Source: Deltaproteobacteria bacterium
Lineage (GTDB): Bacteria > Desulfobacterota > Binatia > UBA9968 > JAJDTQ01
Reading direction: 5' to 3'
Assembly (NCBI GenBank): GCA_028818755.1
Contig: JAPPNF010000186.1
Coordinates: 1 to 64,000, forward strand
DNA length: 64,000 bases
The translations under genes and the position numbers were made by a program. Shown one piece after another: positions 37,399 to 45,490 of this stretch. The first letter of the stretch is position 1, and the number at the start of each line of letters is the position of its first letter. A model generated the notes under the pieces. It was not told the origin of the DNA. It did not search any database and saw only the letters and a list, made by a program, of their open reading frames with translations.

Positions 37399-39192
37399 CT
37401 ACGGAATCACGCGCCTGGGCATCACCGGGAGGACTAGGCGCGACGGTCGCGCGGCGTCGTGGAATACGGTCTGCTGAGCAACGCGCCACTCCGTGTCCGT
37501 GGCCACGGGATTTCCGGTGTTCGGATTGGGGGCGAAGAACGGGTAGGCGCTGCTCGACACCTCCAGTCGAATTCGATGACCCGGCAGGAACGTGTGCCCG
37601 ATGTGCCCGAGCTTGATACGGTATTCTTCCTCCTGCCCCGGGGTCAGCAGCTCCTCCGCTTCGAAGCCGTTCCGGTAGCGGGCGCGAATCGCGGCGGCGT
37701 CCCACCAGCCGAGCTTGAGGGCGCGGCCGTCCGGTTGGACATCCACGAGCTTTGCCGTGAAGTCCGTGTCGAGCCCGTCGGTAGCGGCATGGATGATTGC
37801 TTCCACCGCTCCGATGATTTCGACGGGAGAATCGAGTACGTCGCTCGTGTAGACGAGGACGTCGTGGCGTCTTTCGATCGGCCGCTGGTCGATTCCCTGG
37901 GCGGCCCCGCCGATGTCTGACGGCACCGGATTCTGCGGATCGTAGGTATACTGGTCCGGTGGCTCTTCTCCGGGTGGGCCCCAGGCCAGGCGTCCGTCCC
38001 CGGCCAGCGAGTTCGCTCCGCCGCGGCTCGACAGATAAAGGCTCTGCGGCTCCATCTCGGCGGGGGGATACGCGTCGAACTCCCGCCACTCGTTCGAGCC
38101 CGTGAGGTACACGCGCGCTGTGGGCAGGTCGGCAGTCGATCGCTTGCCTCCTAGGCAGTAATCGAAGAAGTCCATGTGGGTGGCCTGCACGTCCACGACG
38201 GACTCTGGCGTAAAGCGGAATTCGCCCAGGCTCAGCGCGCCGCCGCTGATGGCTTGCCCGTGGTCCCAGGGGCCGATGATGATGTGCTGCTTGTCAGCTC
38301 CTGGCGAGTGGTCCCGCATTCCCTCCCAGTAGCGCATGGTGCCCGGCTGATCGGCGTCGAACCAACCGGTGAAGACGAGGATGGGCAGGTCGATCCCCGC
38401 GAAGTCTTCGTCCTCAAAGAGGATCCGATCCCAGTAGGCGTCCCTGGTGGGGTGATTCAGAAAGTCGTTGTAGAGGGGCATGTCGCGCCCCATCGCGTCG
38501 TCCATGGTGATGAGTGGACGGTGGGCGTACACTGCGTCCCAGTCGGTGACTCCCATGACGGGCCCCTGAGCCGTCCTTCCGGAGGTGCCGTTGATCCAGT
38601 CCAGCGACCACTTCATCAGCCAGGCGCCCCCGATGTAGGGAAGCTCGTCGAAGTAGTCTCCGCCCGGCGCCTGGGGGATCATGCAGACCAGATTTCGCGC
38701 GCCCTCGCGGGCTGCCAGCCACTGCACCGTCGCCAGGTAGGAGCCGCCGACCATGCCGACCCGTCCGTTCGACCAGGGCTGGCGCGCGATCCATTCGATC
38801 GTGTCGTATCCGTCCTCCCCATCGGCGAAGAAGAAGTCGAAACTCCCGTCCGAGTCCCCGCGTCCGCGCGCGTCCTGGACGATGAAGGCGTAGCCCCGCT
38901 CTGCGTACTGCTTCCCGAGTTGCGGGTACCGCTCGTTGGCCTTGATGTAGGGCGTTCGCACGAGGACCGTTGGGTGGGGCCCGGAGCCGTTCGGAAGCCA
39001 GAGGTTGGCGGACAGCTCGACGCCGTCGCGCATGGGGACACGGAGGTCGAGGTGCTGCTGGATTTGTGCGGAGGCGTCGGCCGGAATGACCAGCAAGCCG
39101 AGTAGGGCAGCGAGGCGCGCGCGCCGAGCGAAAACAAACGCACGACCCCGGAGACCGCGGACGCAGGTTGGACGGAAATGGGTAGTTGGCAT
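37399..39192 (-). CDS. Exported CocE/NonD-family hydrolase, second copy
   Basis: The product is 597 residues. ATG 39192 is preceded by AAGGAGG at good spacing and gives a signal peptide ending ADASAQ; an upstream in-frame ATG at 39246 is less likely. The family start motif is RVPMRDGVELSANLWLP, with nucleophile Ser151 in GGSYLAT, GWFDADQPG and GPWDHGQ for the triad, and a C-terminal jelly-roll (SPVEIIGAVEAIIHA, GHTFLPGHRIRLEVSSS). It is related to 26625-28463 but clearly diverged. A secreted esterase, amidase or X-Pro peptidase is inferred. It is transcribed toward fabH and downstream of the racemase homologue. Confidence 0.87.
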   Translation of the reverse strand: MPTTHFRPTCVRGLRGRAFVFARRARLAALLGLLVIPADASAQIQQHLDLRVPMRDGVELSANLWLPNGSGPHPTVLVRTPYIKANERYPQLGKQYAERGYAFIVQDARGRGDSDGSFDFFFADGEDGYDTIEWIARQPWSNGRVGMVGGSYLATVQWLAAREGARNLVCMIPQAPGGDYFDELPYIGGAWLMKWSLDWINGTSGRTAQGPVMGVTDWDAVYAHRPLITMDDAMGRDMPLYNDFLNHPTRDAYWDRILFEDEDFAGIDLPILVFTGWFDADQPGTMRYWEGMRDHSPGADKQHIIIGPWDHGQAISGGALSLGEFRFTPESVVDVQATHMDFFDYCLGGKRSTADLPTARVYLTGSNEWREFDAYPPAEMEPQSLYLSSRGGANSLAGDGRLAWGPPGEEPPDQYTYDPQNPVPSDIGGAAQGIDQRPIERRHDVLVYTSDVLDSPVEIIGAVEAIIHAATDGLDTDFTAKLVDVQPDGRALKLGWWDAAAIRARYRNGFEAEELLTPGQEEEYRIKLGHIGHTFLPGHRIRLEVSSSAYPFFAPNPNTGNPVATDTEWRVAQQTVFHDAARPSRLVLPVMPRRVIP

Positions 39193-39270
39193 CGATGCCT
39201 CCTTGTGCGTCGCTATGCGTTCTGTCGACAGCTCGCCTATGGTCAAGTCTCTTCTCGTGTGGACCCGCCG

Positions 39271-40548
39271 CTACACCACCCGTCTAGGAAGCCGCGGGTT
39301 CATGCTCTGGATGATCCGCAGGAAGCCGAGTTCCGTGCGCTCGGCCACGGTGTGGGGTAGCACGGCCGGGTGGTCCGGCCCGATGAGCGTGGCCACATCG
39401 CCCACCTCGACGGTCTTGTCCGGACCGATGTCGAGGATGGTGTGGGCGGAGTTGACCCCGCCCGCGACCGGGTACACACGACCGTTGATCAGCACTTCGC
39501 AGGTCCCGTTCGCCTGTGATGGATACCCGTCGGTACGCCCGATCGGCAGAAGCGCGACCCAGGTGGCACGGTCGGGCATGAACGTGCGGTTGAAGCCCGC
39601 GCTGTCGCCCGGCTCGAGGTGCTCGACCCGCACGACCCGCGTCTTCAGGCTGAACACGGGCCTGAGGTCGGCCATTTCCCTGGCCTCCTCGCCGGGGGGA
39701 TTCCCGAACAGGGCATTGCCGGGCCGCACCATGTCGTAGTGCGCCTCGGGCAGGTGGAAGAGCTCATAGGTGGGGGCGGCGTGGAGGGTGCCGAGGGGCA
39801 GGTTCTTCCCGCGGGCCCAGCCCAGCAGCTCTTCGAAGCGAGCGTGCTGCTCCCGGTCGAAGTCCAGGTCGTGGGTGAACATGGTGTAGGTGCCGTTCAC
39901 GTCGACGTGCTGGCTTTGGACGAGTTCCTCTATCCACGACCGGGCGCGTGTGTAGGGCATGCCCTCGCGGTTCATCCCCGTGTCGATGAAGAGCTGGACG
40001 GGAACGGGCCTGCCCAGCCGCCTGGATACGTTGCGCAGGCGCCCCGGGGCGTCGTCCAGCCAGACCGACGGCAGTACGTCGTGCCTCACCATCTCCTCGA
40101 TCTCATCCTCGGACCCCTCGGCCATGACCACGATCGGCTTCGTGACGCCCTCTTCGCGCATGGCAAGAGCCTCTTCGACGCGCACGGCAGCGAGGCCGCC
40201 CACCTGGGACATGCCGGCAAGCATCGGCCCGACCGCGCGGTCGCCCAGGCCGTACGCGTTGTTCTTCACGACGGCGAGGATCGGCCGCCCGCCTGCCAGC
40301 CGCGCGGCCTCGCGGACGTTGTGGGCCCAGGCCGCGCGGTCGAGTTCGATCCACGGGTCGAAGCGGGTGGGCTTGTAGGTGCGGTCGACCGTCAATGGGA
40401 CACCTGGGCCGCTGATGCCTGAGGCGCCGCGGGCGCCTGGGCCGTTCGACCGGGCGGCGGATGCGCAGGCGGACGTGGCGGCGAGGCCCACGGTCGTGCC
40501 GGCCAGGTGCAGGAAGCGGCGGCGGGGGAGGTCGGGCGGGCGATCCAT
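39271..40548 (-). CDS. Tat-exported alanine-racemase-family protein with altered catalytic Tyr
   Basis: The product is 425 residues from ATG 40548. The twin-arginine signal (RRRFLHLAG, residues 9-17) implies folded export to the periplasm. The fold-III PLP barrel follows: Lys95 in AVVKNNAYGLG is the PLP lysine. LPIGRTDGYPS matches the usual PIGYADGY region. The opposite catalytic base normally sits in VSYG(R)T; here the aligned stretch is AGFNRTF, so the Tyr appears to be Phe (residue 319). Normal alanine racemases are cytoplasmic; periplasmic broad-spectrum racemases exist. The protein may have another activity on amino acids, such as aldolase- or lyase-type, or reduced racemisation. Confidence 0.75.
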   Translation of the reverse strand: MDRPPDLPRRRFLHLAGTTVGLAATSACASAARSNGPGARGASGISGPGVPLTVDRTYKPTRFDPWIELDRAAWAHNVREAARLAGGRPILAVVKNNAYGLGDRAVGPMLAGMSQVGGLAAVRVEEALAMREEGVTKPIVVMAEGSEDEIEEMVRHDVLPSVWLDDAPGRLRNVSRRLGRPVPVQLFIDTGMNREGMPYTRARSWIEELVQSQHVDVNGTYTMFTHDLDFDREQHARFEELLGWARGKNLPLGTLHAAPTYELFHLPEAHYDMVRPGNALFGNPPGEEAREMADLRPVFSLKTRVVRVEHLEPGDSAGFNRTFMPDRATWVALLPIGRTDGYPSQANGTCEVLINGRVYPVAGGVNSAHTILDIGPDKTVEVGDVATLIGPDHPAVLPHTVAERTELGFLRIIQSMNPRLPRRVV

Positions 40549-40701
40549 GGGCCCTCCTGGCTTGACGGGCGGTGTGTGGAATGGGGCGAATGTACCGGTC
40601 GGCCAGGAGGCGGGCCAGAGACCCGCGTGCCGACGTGACACCGATAAACGAAAAGATTAGTTTTTGGGTGACTATCCGATCCCTCCGCAGAGGAGACTAC
40701 T

Positions 40702-41934
40702 GTGCGGACGAAAGCCCCGATCCTGATCACGACAGCAGCGGCTGCCGCCCTCGGGTGCGGCGACTCGGCGCCCGGTCCCGGCGACGGTGGTCCACCCGGC
40801 ACCCTGGAGGGCCCGGACGTCATGCTGGCCGCGGCGACCGAGCACGTCTACACGGTCGGCGCGTACATGGGGGAGGACTGGGAGAGCTTCGGTTCGATCG
40901 CGGGCGTTGCATTCGACGGTGCGGGCAACGCGCACATTCTCGATAGGCAGGAGGACCGAATCGTGGTGTTGGACCCGAACGGGACCTTTGTGCGCTTTGT
41001 GGGAGGATCGGGCGAGGGACCCGGGGAATTGCAGTCGCCTTTTACGCTCCACGTATATCGAGACGGCGGGTACGTGGTTGGTAGCGTGCGCGGTATTGAT
41101 GTCCTCGGCTCCGACGGGGAACAGCTGCGCAGGATGCCGATGAGCGTTGCGACCGGTAGCCCGATCTGGAATGCCAGGGCATTGCCCGACGGAAGTCTGG
41201 TGTCGACCGTCTTCCGGTTCGATATCGAGAGGTTTCGCGAAGGCTTGGAGCAACTGGAGCCCCCCGGCCGACCCATCGAAATCTTCCCCATCGAGCACGG
41301 CAAGCCGGAAGTCCTCTACACCGCCTGGGAGCTGCCCGATCCAGAGGATGAGAGGAGGAATGCCAGGCGCTCCTCCTCCTCCGATGGCGTTTCCAGGATG
41401 TCCGCGGGCCGCTCCTTCGAGCCGCGCCTTCACTTCGACGTGACCTCCGACGGCCGCCTTGCGGTGGTCGACTCGATCGGATACCGGGTCAAACTGGTCG
41501 CGCGTGATGGCAGCGTGGTCGGCACCGTAGAGCGCCCGGTCGCGCCCCTCGCGGTCACCGAAGCCATGAAGGAAGCCGCGCGGGACCGCTATCGCGCCCG
41601 CGAAGTTCCGAGCAACGTGGGCATTTTCCGCATCGAGCGGGAGAGTGTAGACGAGCTGCGGTTCGCGGACGAGGTCCCAGTCATCGCCAACATGGCCGTG
41701 GACTGGGAGGATCGAATCTGGGTCGAGCGAACCGGGGCGGATGGCGTCGAACCCGGACCCATCGACATCGTGACCCCGGAAGGGGGCTACGTGGGAACGC
41801 TGCCCGCCAACGGAGTCAGGATCCCGAGCGCCTTCGGACCAAACGGACTCATGGCCTACGTCGAGGCGGACGAGGTGGGCATACCGACCGTTCGCGTGAT
41901 CCGGCTGGTTTCGCTGCAACCGCAGGGCATGTAG
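40702..41934 (+). CDS. Six-bladed beta-propeller lipoprotein
   Basis: The product is 410 residues with a GTG start at 40702. Signal and lipobox AALGC give Cys near residue 19. Propeller blades carry FDGAGNAHILDRQEDRIVVLD and the family signature FVGGSGEGPGELQSP. The same signature occurs in the genes at 7034 and 48324. These lipoproteins are common in Gemmatimonadota and Bacteroidota; their biochemical role is not established, and ligand binding or scaffolding at the outer membrane is inferred. It is divergent from the racemase homologue across a 153-base gap that presumably holds both promoters. Confidence 0.82.
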   Translation: MRTKAPILITTAAAAALGCGDSAPGPGDGGPPGTLEGPDVMLAAATEHVYTVGAYMGEDWESFGSIAGVAFDGAGNAHILDRQEDRIVVLDPNGTFVRFVGGSGEGPGELQSPFTLHVYRDGGYVVGSVRGIDVLGSDGEQLRRMPMSVATGSPIWNARALPDGSLVSTVFRFDIERFREGLEQLEPPGRPIEIFPIEHGKPEVLYTAWELPDPEDERRNARRSSSSDGVSRMSAGRSFEPRLHFDVTSDGRLAVVDSIGYRVKLVARDGSVVGTVERPVAPLAVTEAMKEAARDRYRAREVPSNVGIFRIERESVDELRFADEVPVIANMAVDWEDRIWVERTGADGVEPGPIDIVTPEGGYVGTLPANGVRIPSAFGPNGLMAYVEADEVGIPTVRVIRLVSLQPQGM

Positions 41935-41979
41935 GGCCCGTCCGCGGCCCTCAGCCGACGGACTTGAACGGCGGCTGCC

Positions 41980-42561
41980 TCAGGCGGGCGGACCGTCGGG
42001 GTGCAACTCACACTCGGGCGGCTGGAGCCGGGTCCACGACAGTGCGACGATCGTCCACGACTCGTCCTCGTTCCGGGTGAGCAGCAACGCATCGGCGCCG
42101 CAGTGGCTCAGGTCGTCCCCCACGTAGAAGTCGTACGGCGTCCAGACCATGGCCAGATCGCCGCTGACGCGTACCTCCGGATCCCACATGCGCTCGATGA
42201 GGACCTCCTCGCCGCCCTCCAGCCGCGCGATCAGCTGATCCCGCGTCGAGGTGGAACTGGATCGCGTGCCGTCGTCCGCCCGCTCCACCGAGTGCATCAG
42301 CACATCCGGATGCATGATCTCGCGGAGGATCTCGCCGTCACCCGCGGCCAACGCGTCGAAGATGCCCTGCACTGCAGCCAGGATGGCCTCGCGCTCGGCG
42401 TCGGTGGGCATGTGTGGGGCCTGACTGGCCATCGTTTCGGTCGCCCCGGCTGTGGCATCGGCCGGATCCGACGCAGCGTCCGCGACGGCGTTGTCGCCTG
42501 TCTGCGTGCAGGACGCGAGCATGAGCACGGTCAGCAGGGAAGGCAAGGGGATGCGTTTCAT
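41980..42561 (-). CDS. DUF4440/SnoaL-like (NTF2 fold) lipoprotein
   Basis: The product is 193 residues from ATG 42561, which gives the lipobox LMLASC. The C-terminal 120 residues have the NTF2-like pattern (AILAAVQGIFDALAAGDGEILREIMHPDVLMHS, then DLAMVWTPYDFYVGDDLSHCGADALLLTR and the closing W-I-V-A-L-S-W strand). Proteins of this fold are enzymes or binding proteins; no catalytic residues can be assigned. It is convergent with the upstream propeller gene and divergent from the aminotransferase, with 207 bases between starts. That interval holds no clear gene. Confidence 0.72.
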   Translation of the reverse strand: MKRIPLPSLLTVLMLASCTQTGDNAVADAASDPADATAGATETMASQAPHMPTDAEREAILAAVQGIFDALAAGDGEILREIMHPDVLMHSVERADDGTRSSSTSTRDQLIARLEGGEEVLIERMWDPEVRVSGDLAMVWTPYDFYVGDDLSHCGADALLLTRNEDESWTIVALSWTRLQPPECELHPDGPPA

Positions 42562-42768
42562 GATTCGGACCCTCATATGGACGGGGGTTGTCGGATGGGA
42601 CCACAGATGAATCATGTCGGGCGCCCGGGACGCCCGCAACGCGAGGGGTTGCGCCAGGGATTCGGGAAGCTCGACCATAGGCGGGATGTCCGCGCCGACG
42701 GGCAAACCCGTGACACACAACCATCGCGGGTCCCGGTCGTGTCACTGAAGAGGATGGGAGACCTTCCG

Positions 42769-43680
42769 ATGCTCCAGACTTTCGACGAGCGCAACCGGGA
42801 CATTCTCGTGAACATCAACGGCGAGCTCCAACACCGCGACCGGGCGGGTATCAGCCCGTTCGACTCGGTCGTGCAGGGGGGCGACGCGGTCTGGGAGGGA
42901 CTTCGGTTGTACGACGGAAGGATCTTCAAGCTCCGCGAGCACCTCGCGCGCCTGCGCTCGTCGGCACTCGCGCTCGCCTTCGAGGTGATACCGTCGGACG
43001 ACGAGATCATCGAGGAGATACGGCGGACCCTGGCCGCGAACCGCATGCGCGACGGCGTGCACATTCGGCTCACGCTGACGCGCGGGATCAAGGTCACGAG
43101 CGGAATGGACCCGCGGCTCAACCAGGCCGGGCCCACCCTGATCGTGGTCGCCGAGCACAAGTCTCCCGTGTACGACCGGTCGGGCCTGCGCCTCATCACG
43201 AGTTCCGTGCGGCGATTCGATCCGGACACGCTGGACCCGAAGATTCACCACGCCAACCTGCTCCAGTCGATCCTGGCGAAGATCGAGGCCAACGCGGCGG
43301 GCGCAGACGATGCCGTCATGCTGGACCGGCGGGGGTTCATCGCCGAGACGAATGCGACCCACCTCTTCTTCGTGTCCGACGGCGTCGTGATGACCAGTCG
43401 CACCGTCGCCTGCCCCGAGGGGATCACGCGCGCGACCGTTCTCGATCTTTGCGGCGAGCACGACATCCCCACCCGCGTCGCCGACCTCTCGCTGACCGAA
43501 GCGTACCGCGCGGACGAGGCGTTCTGTACCGGCACGATGGGCGAGCTGGCGAGCGTGACCGAGATCGACGGGCGGACAATCGGCGAGGGCGTTCCGGGGC
43601 CGTTGACCGAGCGCCTCGGCACGCTGTACGGGGAACTGACGGCGGCGTCCGGAACGGTGGTGGTGGAGGAGGCGCAATGA
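42769..43680 (+). CDS. Class IV PLP aminotransferase (branched-chain/D-amino-acid aminotransferase family)
   Basis: The product is 303 residues. ATG 42769 has GGGAG eight bases upstream; ATG 42754 is in frame but poorly spaced. Fold-IV landmarks: GDAVWEGLRLYDGRIFKL, PLP-binding Lys158 in DPKIHHANLLQS, and RRGFIAETNATHLFFV, where the Glu contacts the pyridine nitrogen. It transfers an amino group between branched-chain or D-amino acids and a keto acid. Exact specificity cannot be read. The stop overlaps the sigma-factor start (ATGA), so the enzyme is translationally coupled to a regulatory cassette, which is an uncommon pairing. Confidence 0.87.
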   Translation: MLQTFDERNRDILVNINGELQHRDRAGISPFDSVVQGGDAVWEGLRLYDGRIFKLREHLARLRSSALALAFEVIPSDDEIIEEIRRTLAANRMRDGVHIRLTLTRGIKVTSGMDPRLNQAGPTLIVVAEHKSPVYDRSGLRLITSSVRRFDPDTLDPKIHHANLLQSILAKIEANAAGADDAVMLDRRGFIAETNATHLFFVSDGVVMTSRTVACPEGITRATVLDLCGEHDIPTRVADLSLTEAYRADEAFCTGTMGELASVTEIDGRTIGEGVPGPLTERLGTLYGELTAASGTVVVEEAQ

Positions 43681-44339
43681 ACCCCACCCGCCCCCCGGCA
43701 CGGCACGCAACCCATCGGCACCGCGCCGGTGTCCACGAATCGGGAAAGGGAGAATCGGGAACGGGCACGCCGGCGCGCGACCGGAGACTCGGCTCGGTGA
43801 CGGAAGCGCAACTCATACAGCGGTTCAAGAACGGGGATCACAGGGTCGCGCGGTCGCTGTACGACATGCACGTCGACCGCGTCTTCCGCATCTGCTACCG
43901 GTTCGCGGGCGAGTACGACCTCGCTCAGGACTTCACGCAGGAGACGTTCGTGCGCGCATTCACCAAGATCGACACTTTCCGCGGCGAGGCGGCCTTCGGG
44001 ACCTGGATATCCACGGTTGCGACCAGCGTGTCGTTGAACGGACTGCGCAAGGTGAAGCGCATTCGGACCCGCGAAACCGAACTGGACGATCAGTTGCGGG
44101 GCGCTTCGCCGAGCCCCCGGCTGGAGCCCGACGTCCGCGCCGACCTGCACCAGGCCATCGACAATCTGCCGGACGGCTATCGCGCCGTCTTCATCCTGCA
44201 CGATCTCGAGGGCTACACCCACGCCGAAATCGGACAGATACTCGGCATTCAGACCGGCACCTCCAAGTCGCAGCTCTTTCGGGCGCGCGCCCGGTTGCGG
44301 GAGCAGCTGGCCGTGCACGCCGGGGAGTGGGCGTCATGA
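43677..44339 (+). CDS. ECF-type RNA polymerase sigma factor
   Basis: The product is 220 residues from ATG 43677 overlapping the previous stop. GTG 43797 would give a more typical 180-residue sigma and cannot be excluded. Region 2: YRFAGEYDLAQDFTQETFVRAF and TFRGEAAFGTWISTVA. Region 4: LPDGYRAVFILHDLEGYTHAEIGQILGI, then KSQLFRARARLRE, the helix-turn-helix that reads the -35 element. It directs polymerase to stress- or envelope-specific promoters. It is coupled (ATGA) to the anti-sigma gene downstream, which presumably holds it inactive at the membrane. Confidence 0.92.
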   Translation: MNPTRPPARHATHRHRAGVHESGKGESGTGTPARDRRLGSVTEAQLIQRFKNGDHRVARSLYDMHVDRVFRICYRFAGEYDLAQDFTQETFVRAFTKIDTFRGEAAFGTWISTVATSVSLNGLRKVKRIRTRETELDDQLRGASPSPRLEPDVRADLHQAIDNLPDGYRAVFILHDLEGYTHAEIGQILGIQTGTSKSQLFRARARLREQLAVHAGEWAS

Positions 44340-45436
44340 ACGACCGCGACCGCTTCGCAGCCTTCCTCCATCGCGAGGGCGCGTCCTACCACGCGCCGCC
44401 CCCGACGCCCTCCGACGCGATGTGGCCGGACGTCAGCGCGCGGATGGATGCGGACGCGTACAACGCACCGCCCCCGGCACCCCGCGAGGAAATGTGGGAG
44501 AGGATCGAGGCGGCGTGGCCCCCCGGACCATCGGTGGTCCCGGCGGCGGCGAAGCTGGCGGCAGACCACGCGCCGGCTCCGGCGATACCGGCCGAGCCAA
44601 CCGCGGATACCGCGCGCCTTCCGGCCCGGTGGACTGGGAAGCGGATCAGTTCGGGATGGGCGGCGGGACTGGCGGCGGCTGCCTCGCTGGTGTTGGGGTT
44701 GATGCTGGGCCGTAGCTACGAGGGCCCTGGGGCAGGGGTGACGGACGGACCGTCAGCCGGTCCTGCCGCCGTCGCGCCACCGGGGCCGAACGTACCAGGG
44801 ACGGTCGAACCTGCGGCACCGGTCGAGCCTGCAACGCTCGCCGAACTGGAGACCGAGCCACCCGCGGACCCGCGCGAATCCGCACCCGCTGCCGTGGTCG
44901 CGGATGCGGCGACTGCGGAATCGGCTATGGGGCGGGAGCGCGCGGAGGCCGAGACGCCCGGACGCGTGGCCTCGAACGCCACGCAAGAGACGCCCGCCGC
45001 GCAACTCGGTGTGTCCACCGCCCGTGCCACGACGCCCGCCGGGCTCGCCAACACAGCCGAAGCCCTCGCCGGCCCACCCGCCGCCTTCGCCAGGCTCGTC
45101 CAGCCCGCGGCCTACTACGAAACCACACGCCACCTGGACCGGGCCGCGACGCTGCTCACCGCGTTCCGGATCGATCAGGGCACGCCGACCTCACAGCAGG
45201 ATCTGGCCCGATGGGCCCGTGAACTGCTCGGCGATACCCGCATGTTTCTGGACATGCAAGCGCCACGCTCCCCTCTTGAAAGGGCGTTGCTTGAGGACCT
45301 GGAGCTGGTGCTGCTGCAGATCTCGCGGCTGGGGCCCGGCGCGCCCGACTTCGAACGGCAGTTGGCGCTCGAAAGCATGGAGTGGAAGGGCACCCTGACC
45401 CGCCTGAGAGCAGCGAGTACTACAGGAGAAATGTGA
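44336..45436 (+). CDS. Membrane anti-sigma factor with duplicated APPP-P-MW motif
   Basis: The product is 366 residues, start overlapping the sigma stop. The cytoplasmic N-terminus carries a motif twice: YHAPPPTPSDAMW (18-30) and YNAPPPAPREEMW (42-54). A single membrane helix lies at about 107-126. A long Pro/Ala/Glu-rich periplasmic stretch (about 130-250) precedes a helical C-terminal domain (about 262-366). No CHCC zinc motif is present. From position and topology it is the likely anti-sigma factor; the duplicated motif is the probable sigma contact. What is sensed through the C-terminal domain is unknown; the next gene, a HEAT/TPR protein, may take part. Confidence 0.75.
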   Translation: MNDRDRFAAFLHREGASYHAPPPTPSDAMWPDVSARMDADAYNAPPPAPREEMWERIEAAWPPGPSVVPAAAKLAADHAPAPAIPAEPTADTARLPARWTGKRISSGWAAGLAAAASLVLGLMLGRSYEGPGAGVTDGPSAGPAAVAPPGPNVPGTVEPAAPVEPATLAELETEPPADPRESAPAAVVADAATAESAMGRERAEAETPGRVASNATQETPAAQLGVSTARATTPAGLANTAEALAGPPAAFARLVQPAAYYETTRHLDRAATLLTAFRIDQGTPTSQQDLARWARELLGDTRMFLDMQAPRSPLERALLEDLELVLLQISRLGPGAPDFERQLALESMEWKGTLTRLRAASTTGEM

Positions 45437-45490
45437 TTCCAGGCGCTTGCGACGAAAGAGCGGGAGCGCATGGCTGATGGAGGAATACAG

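Noticed and set aside
37388-38089. N-terminal extension of the FabH-like protein
   Set aside because: It is antisense-free but out of frame with the CocE gene that occupies the same strand, is Arg-rich, and FabH homology begins at ATG 37387.
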